A stretch of DNA of 64,000 nucleotides from an uncultured Bacteroides sp. (GTDB taxonomy: Bacteria; Bacteroidota; Bacteroidia; Bacteroidales; Bacteroidaceae): the NCBI RefSeq assembly GCF_963678845.1, contig NZ_OY787464.1:806001-870000 (forward strand), read 5' to 3'. Made by a program: the position numbers and the translations under genes. Within the stretch, counting starts at the first letter, position 1. Each line of letters starts with the position of its first letter. Under the pieces are notes generated by a model, which did not search any database, was not told the origin of the DNA, and was given only the letters and a program-made list of their open reading frames with translations. Shown here piece after piece: positions 16,848-25,964 of the stretch.

Positions 16848-17056
16848 TTGGTTCACTATATCTCCCTTTCGGAGAGGTGATTAAAAGGGAATCAGGTGGA
16901 AATCCTGAACAGTCCCGCTGCTGTAAGTTTCAACAAAACGTTGTAAGCAAGCACTCAACACCACTGAACAAACATAGTTCGGGAAGGCGCTTACCAAACG
17001 GAAACGAGTCAGAAGACCTGCCTTGCATTTACAAGTATAAAGCTTACGAGGAATGA
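16848..17056 (+). ncRNA. Cobalamin (B12) riboswitch, copy 2, controlling the uptake operon
   Basis: Shows AAAAGGGAATCAGGTGG, CCTGAACAGTCCCGCTGCTG, TAAG, the GTTCGGGAAGG arm and GTCAGAAGACCTGCC in the expected order. It is followed by AGCTTACGAGGAATGAGCTT, probably part of the expression platform because the same element is kept in copy 1. It lies 55 bp upstream of the ATG of the first B12-uptake gene. With AdoCbl bound, expression of the downstream genes should fall. A frame of 85 codons across it is a shadow of the RNA. Confidence 0.95.
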
Positions 17057-17110
17057 GCTTAGCACTAGAAAATCATTTTTATTATTTAATTTTATAAAGA
17101 CATAGACAAG

Positions 17111-17863
17111 ATGAAAAAGATCTATTCTCTATTACTGCTTACCGTGGTAATACTTTGCAGCTGTGATAGCAATGACGACAATTCTTCTGTTATTGACAGC
17201 TCAACCGTAGTCCTCAACTTACAAGGAAAACTCAGCGCTCCCGAAAGTGAATTTATCGGAGTATATAAAGGAGATCCTGCTGTTACATACAGTTATAAGA
17301 ACCCATTTGTAGACCAAACAGGTTATTTCGTTTTTGATAACTATACATCAAACTATTTATCTTTTGGAGGTGGATTTACTTACATTAATAAAACAGATAA
17401 AACAACTGCCGGATACACTAACAACAGTGCAATAACAGGTACAGGAAAACTAAGCGCAACTTATATGACTGTAAATCCAAGCGCATATTCTACTGATAAA
17501 TTCCATTTTGCAGGAAACCAGAGCCACACAGTAAAAGGTATGTATGTAACAAACAGCACTTATGCATATCTATCTATGCAGAATGGTGATACTTCTGCCA
17601 AGAAGTTTGTTACTGGCGACTGGTTTAAACTGACTGTTACCGGCCTAGATGAAAAAGGTAACGCCACCGGTACAGTAGATTTCTATCTGGCCGACTACCG
17701 CGATGGGAAAAAGATTATGGTAGACCAGTGGACCTGGCTTGATCTTTCTGCTCTTGGTAAAGTTGCCGAAGTTAAATTCAGTATGTCTTCTACAGATACT
17801 GGTAAGTGGGGTATGAATACTCCTGCATACTTCTGTATGGATGGATTCACCATCGAGCTATAA
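17111..17863 (+). CDS. DUF4465-like surface or periplasmic lipoprotein of the B12 locus
   Basis: 250 residues. Signal peptide and lipobox end at Cys18 (VVILCSC), followed by an acidic, Ser-rich tether that is a common outer-surface export signal in Bacteroides. The mature part is beta-rich with aromatic and Gly repeats (YFVFDNYTSNYLSFGGGFTYINK, WFKLTVTGLDEKGNATGTVDFYLADYRDG, WGMNTPAYFCMDGFTIEL), a pattern I associate with DUF4465 proteins found behind cobalamin riboswitches. It is the first gene after the riboswitch and 11 bp before the TonB receptor, so a role in capturing or handling corrinoids is a reasonable inference. Residues contacting ligand cannot be named. Confidence 0.75.
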   Translation: MKKIYSLLLLTVVILCSCDSNDDNSSVIDSSTVVLNLQGKLSAPESEFIGVYKGDPAVTYSYKNPFVDQTGYFVFDNYTSNYLSFGGGFTYINKTDKTTAGYTNNSAITGTGKLSATYMTVNPSAYSTDKFHFAGNQSHTVKGMYVTNSTYAYLSMQNGDTSAKKFVTGDWFKLTVTGLDEKGNATGTVDFYLADYRDGKKIMVDQWTWLDLSALGKVAEVKFSMSSTDTGKWGMNTPAYFCMDGFTIEL

Positions 17864-17874
17864 TATAAAATACA

Positions 17875-19887
17875 ATGTCAAACACTCGAAACATAATTCT
17901 CTCTTTACTCATTTGGCTCTGCGTCTGTCTGCTTGTTCAGGCGCAGAAACCAGACTCTTTACGTGTTCACACACTGAAAGAAGTAGTGGTAAAAGAGAAT
18001 AAAAAGGAAAAGGAATTCCGTTCCACCACTCCACTTCAAGTGCTTGACGCCAATCAGTTAAAGCAGGCCGGTTCGCTTCAGGTATCGGATGCTGTAAAAT
18101 TCTTCAGCGGTGTAGTTGTAAAAGACTACGGAGGCATCGGCGGATTAAAAACTATCTCGGTACGCAGTCTGGGGGCTAACCATACGGCTGTGGTTTATGA
18201 TGGAATTACAATCACCGATTCTCAGACCGGACAAATTGATTTAGGGAAACTTACTCTTGATAATATTGAGGAGATCAGTCTCAGTAACGGTCAGAGCGAT
18301 AATATATTTCAGTCGGCCCGGCTTTTCTCAGCCGCAAGCATCCTGAACATAAAGAGTCCGGCTCCCACGCTTAACAAAAAGAATATGAATGCCAGCGCTA
18401 CCTTCAAAGGGGGTAGCTTTGGCTTTTATAATCCCAGCCTTCATCTTGATAACCGGTGGAGTAACATCTTTTCATCTTCCGTTCATCTTGATTACATGCA
18501 TGCCGACGGAGACTATCCTTACACGCAGCTTAACGGCACTGCAACAGAAAGAGTTCGCCGTTACAACTCGGATATTGAAACTATAAAGACCGAAGCCAAT
18601 CTGTTTGCTCACCTCAGCGACCGTCAGAAAGCCAGTGTGAAAGCATATTATTACTCATCAGACAGAGGTTTGCCTTCCAACAAATTATATTATTCGCGAG
18701 CTACGGAACGCTTAAAGGATAAAAATATCTTTGCCCAGACTAATTATGAAAATAATTTTTCTGACCAATGGAGTCTTATGGTAAATGGAAAGTTCAACTG
18801 GGGATATAATCAGTACAACAATCCGGATAATGCAACGTATAATGCTGCCACAGAAAATAATTACTACCAGAATGAGTACTATCTTTCGGGCACAGTAATG
18901 TATCGCCCGTTCTCATCTCTCTCCTTTTCTTTGGCTAATGATGGTAGCATCAATACCATGAGAGCCGATATGGCAAACTTTGTATTCCCCACCCGCCTCA
19001 CTTTGCTTAACGCATTAGCCGCCAAGTTTGTAAATAATCGCTTTACAGCTACGGCGCATATTCTTTCTACATTAACCAAAGAATCAGTAAAAACCGGAAC
19101 GGCAGCCGATAACCGCAACCGGCTTTCTCCTTCAGTGAGTCTCTCTTATCAGCTATTTAAAGAAGAGAATCTACGTGTAAGATTACTCTATAAAGATATT
19201 TTCCGTCTGCCCACGTTCAATGATTTATATTACGGAACCATAGGCACACGAACTTTAAAGCCTGAACAGGCAAGCGAATACAATGCCGGACTGAGCTGGA
19301 TAAAGAGCATCAACCATTTGATTCCTTTTATTTCTCTATCTGTTGACGGCTTTTATAATAAAGTGAGCAACAAGATTGTTGCCGTACCTACCAAGAACCT
19401 GTTTGTATGGAGTATGCGCAACATCGGGCGGGTTGACATTCGTGGTTGTGAAGCTAATCTTGAAACGGCTGTCCTTTTCAGCAAGAAAGTAAAGCTCACT
19501 GCTACAGGCAACTATACTTATCAGCGGGCAATGGATAAGACTGATAAATACAACATGCCCGATAAGGTGACGTATAATCACCAGATACCTTACACTCCCC
19601 GTCACTCAGGATCAACACGTTTAGGACTTGAGATGCCGTGGATAAACTTTTCCTATACTGTAATGGCTTCGGGCGAACGATATTCAAACCAGTATAATGC
19701 ACCGGAATACAGGTTGGAAGGTTATACCGAACATTCTGTTTCGGCATGGCACACCTTCAAACTAAAGAAGTTTAGCGTTTCTGCTCAGGCAGAGGTCCTC
19801 AATCTCTTTGATAAGGAATATGAAATAGTACAGAATTACCCTATGCCGGGAAGACAATACCGGGGTAGCATCCGAATTATTTATTGA
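17875..19887 (+). CDS. btuB: TonB-dependent corrinoid receptor, BtuB-like
   Basis: 670 residues, in the BtuB size range rather than that of large SusC proteins. A signal peptide ends near AQKPDSL. The plug domain follows (KEVVVKEN, STTPLQVLDANQLKQAGSLQVSDAVKFFSGVVVKDYGGIGGLKTISVRSLGANHTAVVYDGI), then a 22-strand-type barrel ending in an aromatic C-terminus (RQYRGSIRIIY). Energised by TonB-ExbBD, it would import cobalamin across the outer membrane. Specificity for B12 is inferred from the riboswitch upstream and the BtuG-like gene 1 bp downstream. No carboxypeptidase-like N-terminal extension is present. Confidence 0.87.
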   Translation: MSNTRNIILSLLIWLCVCLLVQAQKPDSLRVHTLKEVVVKENKKEKEFRSTTPLQVLDANQLKQAGSLQVSDAVKFFSGVVVKDYGGIGGLKTISVRSLGANHTAVVYDGITITDSQTGQIDLGKLTLDNIEEISLSNGQSDNIFQSARLFSAASILNIKSPAPTLNKKNMNASATFKGGSFGFYNPSLHLDNRWSNIFSSSVHLDYMHADGDYPYTQLNGTATERVRRYNSDIETIKTEANLFAHLSDRQKASVKAYYYSSDRGLPSNKLYYSRATERLKDKNIFAQTNYENNFSDQWSLMVNGKFNWGYNQYNNPDNATYNAATENNYYQNEYYLSGTVMYRPFSSLSFSLANDGSINTMRADMANFVFPTRLTLLNALAAKFVNNRFTATAHILSTLTKESVKTGTAADNRNRLSPSVSLSYQLFKEENLRVRLLYKDIFRLPTFNDLYYGTIGTRTLKPEQASEYNAGLSWIKSINHLIPFISLSVDGFYNKVSNKIVAVPTKNLFVWSMRNIGRVDIRGCEANLETAVLFSKKVKLTATGNYTYQRAMDKTDKYNMPDKVTYNHQIPYTPRHSGSTRLGLEMPWINFSYTVMASGERYSNQYNAPEYRLEGYTEHSVSAWHTFKLKKFSVSAQAEVLNLFDKEYEIVQNYPMPGRQYRGSIRIIY

Positions 19888-19888
19888 T

Positions 19889-21883
19889 ATGAAAAACAGA
19901 ATATTATATATAATCTTTTTAATGCTCCCTGTAATCAGTGGTTGCAACGACACTATCACCTTGCAGGAATCGGGAGATACCCCAACCACAACTGAGGTTA
20001 AAGGAATGTATATTCTTTGCGAGGGATTGTTTAATATGAACAACAGCTCACTCTCCTACTATGACTTCAGTAAAGGTGAAATGTCATCTTTTCAGGATGC
20101 AGATAAGGGTGGAAGCAATAAGACCAGCTATGATTACTTTAAGATGAAGAACGGCAGAAAGCTTGGTGATACGGCAAATGATCTTCAGTGCTACGGTTCA
20201 AAGCTTTATTGTGCGGTGAATGTATCGAGCCAGATTGAGGTATTAAATGCTTCAACAGGTGTTTCAGTAAAACAGATTCCTTTATCAAATGAAAACGGAG
20301 TGGCCCGTCAGCCACGCTATTTTGCATTTTACAAAAACAAGGCTTATGTATGCAACTATGACGGTACGGTGGCCCGCATTGACACAACAACACTAACTGT
20401 TGACGGAATAGTAAAAGTGGGCCGTAATCCCGATGGAATATGTGTGGCCAATGGAAAGTTATATGTGGCCAATTCCGGCGGACTGGATGAAACAAACCTG
20501 GATAATACTGTCTCTGTAATTGACACAAAAACCTTTACCGAAACAAAGAAGATCACGGTTCGCAAAAACTTAGGAAGCATTCATGCCGATGATGCAGGAA
20601 ATGTATATGTAGTATCCCGCGAAGCATACAACAATGCAACCGGAGATTACGATTGTAAATTGCACCGCATTGACAGCGGAACAGACGAACTGATTAAAAC
20701 CTATGATTTACCGGTTGTAAACTTTACCATATACGGTCATCTGGCATACATGTACAGTTACAGTGCAAATAAGGAAGCTGTTCAGGTAATGGATACCCGT
20801 ACCGGAGAAATACTTGACAATGATTTCATCAAAGACGGAACAAAGATTACCCGTACCTACAACATTAAAGTGAATCCCGAAAATGGAGATGTCTATATCT
20901 GCGACGCTCAGAATTATGTTATCAATGGCAGCATTGTTTGCTTCACAAAAGCTGGCGTACATCGGTTTACCATTGATGCGAAAGGTATAAATCCAAACTC
21001 TATTGCGTTTATAAACAGTAATGGTTCGGGGCAATCATCAGATCCAATAGAAACACAAACCAACTCATACGTCACAAAAGTGCTTGAATATATACCAGCT
21101 CCGGGACAGTTCGTGAATGTAATTCCGGAATATACAAGTGGAGATAAAGCAGCATCTATGTGTGCCAAGTGTCTGGAGTATTTCAATAAAGAGTATGCCG
21201 TTTCACTTGGTGCTTACGGTGGTTACATAACCGTGGGATTTGATCACACCATCGCCAATGTAGCAGGAGAATATGATATAAAAGTGCTGGGCAATGCTTT
21301 TGACGGCAGTGCAGAACCGGGCATTGTTCTTGTTTCTGCAGATACCAATAACGATGGTTTACCTAATGATGAATGGTATGAACTGAAAGGTTCTGAATAT
21401 AACAACGCAGCAACCATTCACAATTACGAAATTACTTATTATAAGCCAACAAACTCAACAGATAATATCCGCTGGACAGACAATCAAAACAAAGAAGGAA
21501 ACGTGTTGCATAATTCTTATCATACCCAGGCCTACTATCCGCAATGGATTAGTGCAGGAACTATGACTTTTAAAGGTAGCCGTCTTCCGGATAACGGGGT
21601 GTATAATTCAGCTCAAAGTAAATGGGTTATGTCGTCTTACAGTTATGGATATGCTGACAACCAACCAAATACATCTGATGGATGTAAGCTAAAATTTGAT
21701 TGGGCCGTAGATAAGAATGGCAATAGTGTAACGGTGAAAGGTGTGGATTTTATAAGAATATACAGTGCCGTAAATCAATCTTTGGACTATACCGTAGGAG
21801 AAATCTCAACGGAAGTATCAGGAGTAGCCGATCTTCATCCCACACAAAAAGGTGAATCATCTATCTTAACCAAAAGTCATTAG
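19889..21883 (+). CDS. BtuG-like beta-propeller lipoprotein with a large C-terminal extra domain
   Basis: 664 residues. Signal peptide and lipobox with Cys19 (PVISGC). Residues about 38-355 show YncE/DUF5074-type propeller repeats (NDLQCYGSKLYCAVNVSSQIEVLNASTG, ICVANGKLYVANSGG, NTVSVIDTKTF). BtuG proteins of this type bind cobalamin very tightly on the cell surface and cap BtuB. From about 370 onward there is a second region (EYIPAPGQFVNVIPEYTSGDKAASMCAKCLEYF, GIVLVSADTNNDGLPNDEWYELKGSEY, DGCKLKFDWAVDKNGNSVTVKGVDFIRIY) resembling separate Bacteroides cell-surface proteins. BtuG alone is near 370 residues, so this looks like a fusion. The short gap to btuB fits co-transcription and coupled assembly. 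Confidence 0.8.
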   Translation: MKNRILYIIFLMLPVISGCNDTITLQESGDTPTTTEVKGMYILCEGLFNMNNSSLSYYDFSKGEMSSFQDADKGGSNKTSYDYFKMKNGRKLGDTANDLQCYGSKLYCAVNVSSQIEVLNASTGVSVKQIPLSNENGVARQPRYFAFYKNKAYVCNYDGTVARIDTTTLTVDGIVKVGRNPDGICVANGKLYVANSGGLDETNLDNTVSVIDTKTFTETKKITVRKNLGSIHADDAGNVYVVSREAYNNATGDYDCKLHRIDSGTDELIKTYDLPVVNFTIYGHLAYMYSYSANKEAVQVMDTRTGEILDNDFIKDGTKITRTYNIKVNPENGDVYICDAQNYVINGSIVCFTKAGVHRFTIDAKGINPNSIAFINSNGSGQSSDPIETQTNSYVTKVLEYIPAPGQFVNVIPEYTSGDKAASMCAKCLEYFNKEYAVSLGAYGGYITVGFDHTIANVAGEYDIKVLGNAFDGSAEPGIVLVSADTNNDGLPNDEWYELKGSEYNNAATIHNYEITYYKPTNSTDNIRWTDNQNKEGNVLHNSYHTQAYYPQWISAGTMTFKGSRLPDNGVYNSAQSKWVMSSYSYGYADNQPNTSDGCKLKFDWAVDKNGNSVTVKGVDFIRIYSAVNQSLDYTVGEISTEVSGVADLHPTQKGESSILTKSH

Positions 21884-21960
21884 GTTACTGGGGTTCAGAA
21901 ATAAATTGCTGCTACCAAAAGCTTATTAATAAAAAGCAATATCCATACTAAATTGGTGGG

Positions 21961-22053
21961 GTACTGTCCACAAAGTATACTTGTTTATCAAAGTAAAGAA
22001 CGATTCAGGAGTAGTGATCACGAAGTACTGTCCACAAAGTATGCTTATTTATC
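21961..22053. repeat. Two 29-bp direct repeats downstream of the B12 operon
   Basis: Copies at 21961-21989 and 22025-22053 both begin GTACTGTCCACAAAGTAT and differ at only two positions, 64 bp apart. They lie between two convergent genes. No open reading frame or terminator accompanies them; they could be leftover ends of a lost insertion sequence. Confidence 0.6.
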
Positions 22054-22079
22054 TCTATTGAATTACAAAGAAAGACGGA

Positions 22080-22703
22080 TTAACACCAGGTAATCACAAA
22101 ATCCGGGTGAGTCTGGTAATGAATAAGGAAGTTCTGCTGCTCTGAGGTTCGTAATTCACGGGCTGCAAAAGTACCTTTCTCCTCTGGATGAAAAGGACTT
22201 ATCAGCAAATGTTCCTTAAACTCCACTTCCTGCTCGCCAAGAAGCTTGAACATAGTCTCTTTTCCCGACCAATAAAGCAGCAGATGATACACTTCTTTTT
22301 CAGGACTAATAGTATTTATCTCCTGTTCACTCAGAAATTTAGTGCGAAGTTTAAGAATCCGTTCGCCATATTGCTCTATATCTATTCCCACTTTCTTTTG
22401 CGAACTCAAAATAACAGCCACATAGCCGCGGGTATGAGATATACTTATATGATAAGAATTATCTGATAAATAAGGCATGCCGCTGGGGAAATACTCAATC
22501 TGCTTCTCCTCACCGCAAAGATTCTTTAAAAGAGCACGAACGGAAAGCCATTCCAAACGTCGGCATTGAGCCGTTAGATGCTGCATTTGGCCTAATTGTT
22601 GTTCGGGATTAGAAAAAAGAGACAGCAATTCCTCAATAGACTCATCCATTTTCCAGATTCCCCATCTGCAATCGGTTTCAATATGTTTTTCTAGAATTGC
22701 CAT
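22080..22703 (-). CDS. 4'-phosphopantetheinyl transferase (Sfp/AcpT superfamily)
   Basis: 207 residues. Shows the ISISHTRGYVAVILS segment, the magnesium-binding KVGIDIEQYGERI motif and the catalytic LLLYWSGKETMFKLLG motif (W-S-x-K-E-x-x-x-K), in the right order and spacing. It attaches the phosphopantetheine arm of CoA to a serine of carrier proteins. The compact length fits an Sfp/AcpT-type enzyme. It is the last gene of a same-strand group with gldE, ssb and mutY; a gap of about 80 bp to gldE leaves co-transcription open. The carrier-protein partner cannot be identified. Confidence 0.87.
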   Translation of the reverse strand: MAILEKHIETDCRWGIWKMDESIEELLSLFSNPEQQLGQMQHLTAQCRRLEWLSVRALLKNLCGEEKQIEYFPSGMPYLSDNSYHISISHTRGYVAVILSSQKKVGIDIEQYGERILKLRTKFLSEQEINTISPEKEVYHLLLYWSGKETMFKLLGEQEVEFKEHLLISPFHPEEKGTFAARELRTSEQQNFLIHYQTHPDFVITWC

Positions 22704-22782
22704 GTTTATTTGGATTTTACTTTAAATGAACAAACCATCTTTACCTACAGGAATAATAAGTAGACTAATGCCAACTAACAGA

Positions 22783-24123
22783 TTATAAATCTGACACTTC
22801 ATTATTAATGGTGAATTTAACTTTAAGTATACGTCGTTCATCCATATTCAGGACTTCAAAATCATAATCTTTATAGCTTAAGACCTCATGCAAAGCAGGG
22901 AACTCTCCTTTTATTTCCAATAATAAACCAGCCAGAGTATCAGCATCTCCTGCTACATGCTCAAATGTTTCATTATCAATATTGGTTATTTTATAGAAAT
23001 CGGTCAACAATGTTTTCGCTTCAAAAATATAACTATTCTCATTCAGCTTAACAAAAGTACGTTCCTCGTCATCATACTCATCACGTATTTCACCAACAAT
23101 TTCTTCTATAATATCTTCCATGGTTACAATACCGGAAGTTCCTCCAAACTCATCAACCACAATAGCAATGTGAATCTTATTTGCCTGAAAGTCTCTCAGC
23201 AAATCATCAATCATCTTTGTTTCCGGAACAAAATAAGCCGGACGTATAAGCGACTGCCAACGAAAACTATCTGCCTTATTCAAATGCGGCAACAGGTCTT
23301 TTATATATAAAATGCCTTTAATATTGTCACGTGAACCCGAATATACCGGTATTCGTGAATAAGCATTCTCAATAACACATTGCAATACGTCCTTATAGGA
23401 TGCTTTTATATTCAAGTCGACCATATCTATCCGGGAAGTCATCACTTCTTTTGCAGTCTCACCTCCAAAGCGGATTATACCTTCTAGAATTTGTTTCTCA
23501 TCAGTCAGCTCCTCTTTATCTGTAAGTTCCAAAGCATGAGACAACTCATCAACAGAAAGACTATGGCTTTTTCTTACTAAATGTCTGTTTACAATAGTGG
23601 TGGAACCAACCATTACCGAGACAATCGGCAAAAAGATAAATTCCAGAACTTTGATTATAGGAGCTGCAAAACGACAAAAAGAAAGCGTGCGCTGTGCAGA
23701 ATAAATCTTTGGCATAATTTCACCAAAAAGCAACAGCAGGGGAGTCAGAACAACAGTTAGAATAAGGACTTTTACAATAGTAGAATGTCCAAAATCAAAG
23801 ACGTCCAGAAAGAAAGCATTACATAGCATAATAATCGCTACATTAACAAACATATTGGTAACAAGGATTGTAGCCAATAAACGTTCTGATTTTTCCAGGA
23901 GAGAACTAATCTTCCCATCTGAAGGATGATTACGCTGTTCTATACTATTCAGGTCGGATTGCGAAAGAGAGAAAAAGGCAATCTCTGAAGCTGAGGCAAA
24001 CCCCGAAACAAACAACAACAGAAGAGCTGATATTAAGGCTACATCTGCAAAAAGAGAAGGAGTATTTACGGTTATACCGCTAAAAAAAATAGCCAACGGG
24101 CATAAAAACAAGTCTAAGTCCAA
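22783..24123 (-). CDS. gldE: GldE-like CBS-domain membrane protein (hemolysin C/CorC family)
   Basis: 446 residues. The N-terminal DUF21 membrane domain (about 20-200) begins ALISALLLLFVSGFASASEIAFFSLSQSDLN. A CBS pair follows (MTSRIDMVDLNIKASYKDVLQCVIENAYSRIPVYSGSRDNIKGILYIKDLL and HIAIVVDEFGGTSGIVTMEDIIEEIVGEIRDEYDDE), then a C-terminal CorC/HlyC domain. The family is linked to divalent-cation transport. GldE is named for gliding-motility genetics in Flavobacterium but is present in non-gliding Bacteroides, commonly downstream of mutY and ssb exactly as here. The first about 15 residues may be an over-extension of the start. Confidence 0.83.
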   Translation of the reverse strand: MDLDLFLCPLAIFFSGITVNTPSLFADVALISALLLLFVSGFASASEIAFFSLSQSDLNSIEQRNHPSDGKISSLLEKSERLLATILVTNMFVNVAIIMLCNAFFLDVFDFGHSTIVKVLILTVVLTPLLLLFGEIMPKIYSAQRTLSFCRFAAPIIKVLEFIFLPIVSVMVGSTTIVNRHLVRKSHSLSVDELSHALELTDKEELTDEKQILEGIIRFGGETAKEVMTSRIDMVDLNIKASYKDVLQCVIENAYSRIPVYSGSRDNIKGILYIKDLLPHLNKADSFRWQSLIRPAYFVPETKMIDDLLRDFQANKIHIAIVVDEFGGTSGIVTMEDIIEEIVGEIRDEYDDEERTFVKLNENSYIFEAKTLLTDFYKITNIDNETFEHVAGDADTLAGLLLEIKGEFPALHEVLSYKDYDFEVLNMDERRILKVKFTINNEVSDL

Positions 24124-24233
24124 AGATTCTGATTTTAGTTAAACATATTGTTTGAATTATGAATAAATACTATGGGATATGAACCAAACAAAGTTGTTAT
24201 CTGATTCATATTCCATAATTCACAATTCATTAA

Positions 24234-24674
24234 TTAAAAAGGCAAATCATCGGTTGGATTTTCCTGTGAAACCGGTTGTTGAGATTGTGCCTGATTGTTC
24301 TGAGGTTGTGCCTGAGAAGCTCCGGCATTAGCCTGATTACTTCTTGGAGTCAACATTTCCATGCTATCTGCAAATATCTCAGTAATATATCGCTTTGCAC
24401 CATTAGGATCATCATAAGAACGAGTTCTTATTTTCCCTTCAATGTATAATTTATCTCCTTTATGAACATATTTCTCGGCTATTTCTGCCAATCCTCTCCA
24501 TAAAACAATATTATGCCATTCTGTTCTTTCAGGAACCTGTGTGCCATTTGCTAATGTATATGCTTTATCAGAAGTTGCCAACGTAAAGTTTGCTACTGCC
24601 ACGCCACTATCCAGATATCTAACATCAGGATCTTTCCCTACATTTCCTATCAATATCACTTTATTTACAGACAT
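24234..24674 (-). CDS. ssb: Single-stranded DNA-binding protein
   Basis: 146 residues. The N-terminal OB fold (MSVNKVILIGNVGKDPDVRYLDSGVAVANFTLATS, WHNIVLWRGLAEIAEKYVHKGDKLYIEGKIRTRSYDDPNG) is followed by a Gln/Asn-rich linker and the acidic tip DDLPF, which recruits replication and repair proteins in the family. It coats ssDNA as a tetramer. It sits between mutY and gldE on the same strand. A -7 box (CAAAAATA on the plus strand, 24714-24721) lies about 40 bp upstream, so it probably has its own promoter. Confidence 0.96.
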   Translation of the reverse strand: MSVNKVILIGNVGKDPDVRYLDSGVAVANFTLATSDKAYTLANGTQVPERTEWHNIVLWRGLAEIAEKYVHKGDKLYIEGKIRTRSYDDPNGAKRYITEIFADSMEMLTPRSNQANAGASQAQPQNNQAQSQQPVSQENPTDDLPF

Positions 24675-24759
24675 AAAATTAGTTTTTTAATTATAGAACT
24701 TACTTTTGACGTCAAAAATAATCAGAAATACAACATCAAGCAAGGATAAAGTAATTAAT

Positions 24760-25800
24760 TTATAAATATTTCTCAAAGAAACTATGTATCAAACGGGGTA
24801 CTGCATAGCGGTCAATATCCGCAACTTCAACCTTTTGAAACAAAGAAAAAGAAGCAGAATTTTCAGATAAAACAATCTCATAAAAATTAGTGTAAATCAC
24901 CCTGTGAGATAATACATGTTTTACATTTCTACATAAGCAGCGAATGTCTGGTTCTTCACCGGCAGCAAATAATTGCTGAAACTCAGATAAAGCAAACAGT
25001 TCTTCATCATTAAGTGGTCTATCAGTTTCAATCAGTGGTAATTCAAAAAGATTCCTCCAAATATCATTTCCACTACGCTTATTTAAAAAGGTATACGCAC
25101 CCATGCGTACATATATATAATTGAAATATCTGTTTATAGTTTTGGTCTTATGTTGCTTTACAGGAAGACTACTTATCAAACCCTTCGATAAAGCCACACA
25201 AGTATCTGATAAAGGACACAAAGAACAATCCGGCGACGAAGGTGTGCATTGTAATGCTCCAAAATCCATTATTGCCTGATTATATATTGCCGGTTTTGAT
25301 TTATCCAGAAGCTCATTTGCCAGCGAAGCAAACATCTTTTTCCCTTCAGAAGAATCAATCGGTGTTTGGATACCCAGATATCGGGATAAAACACGATATA
25401 CATTTCCGTCTACTACAGCATAAGGTAAATTATAAGCAAATGAACATATTGCCGCAGCAGTATATTCCCCAACTCCTTTTAAAGACAAAACATCATTATA
25501 TGTTTTAGGGAAATCACCTTTAATACTTTTTGCGGCAACATGCAAATTGCGGGCACGTGAATAGTAGCCCAACCCTTGCCAATACTTTAAGACTTCATCT
25601 TCATCAGCTTCTGCTAATAATTTAACTGAAGGAAATCTATCTATAAACCGAAGAAAATAATCATACCCTTGCGCAACCCGTGTCTGTTGCAATATAATTT
25701 CAGATATCCAAATTAAATAAGGATCTGTTATTTCCCGCCAAGGCAAACTCCGTTTATTAAAGTTGTACCAATCTATAATTCTATCACCAAATTCATTCAT
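24760..25800 (-). CDS. mutY: A/G-specific adenine glycosylase MutY
   Basis: 346 residues, standard MutY length. The catalytic Glu is in WISEIILQQTRV, the helix-hairpin-helix is LKGVGEYTAAAICSFAY and the catalytic Asp is in VVDGNVYRVLSRY. The 4Fe-4S loop is C-x6-C-x2-C-x5-C (CTPSSPDCSLCPLSDTC). The C-terminal NUDIX-like domain (about 225-346), which recognises 8-oxoG, begins near NRYFNYIYVRMGAYTFLNKRSGNDIW. The enzyme removes A opposite 8-oxoG in base-excision repair. A -7 box at 25828-25835 (minus, TACTTTTG) lies just upstream of the ATG. Confidence 0.96.
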   Translation of the reverse strand: MNEFGDRIIDWYNFNKRSLPWREITDPYLIWISEIILQQTRVAQGYDYFLRFIDRFPSVKLLAEADEDEVLKYWQGLGYYSRARNLHVAAKSIKGDFPKTYNDVLSLKGVGEYTAAAICSFAYNLPYAVVDGNVYRVLSRYLGIQTPIDSSEGKKMFASLANELLDKSKPAIYNQAIMDFGALQCTPSSPDCSLCPLSDTCVALSKGLISSLPVKQHKTKTINRYFNYIYVRMGAYTFLNKRSGNDIWRNLFELPLIETDRPLNDEELFALSEFQQLFAAGEEPDIRCLCRNVKHVLSHRVIYTNFYEIVLSENSASFSLFQKVEVADIDRYAVPRLIHSFFEKYL

Positions 25801-25910
25801 TTTATGCCCTAAATAACATCATTGACGCAAAAGTAAGGCAATAAACGGGAACCAAGTTACTTTTTTATAAAAATCTTAAGGATATATTTTTTTGGGAACC
25901 TAAAAAGCTA

Positions 25911-25918
25911 TATATTTG
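25911..25918 (+). promoter_or_regulatory. -7 box of the HU gene
   Basis: TATATTTG matches TAnnTTTG, 47 bp upstream of the HU ATG at 25965. A TTTG at 25891-25894 lies only 16 bp upstream of it, shorter than the usual 19-21 bp. Confidence 0.55.
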
Positions 25919-25964
25919 CATTCCAAAAAATTAGAAGTACGTATAACATAGATTATTTTTAAAA

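Noticed and set aside
16799..17056. 85-codon plus-strand frame before the B12 genes
   Set aside because: It runs through the cobalamin riboswitch core; the apparent protein is a shadow of the RNA and its start overlaps the promoter.
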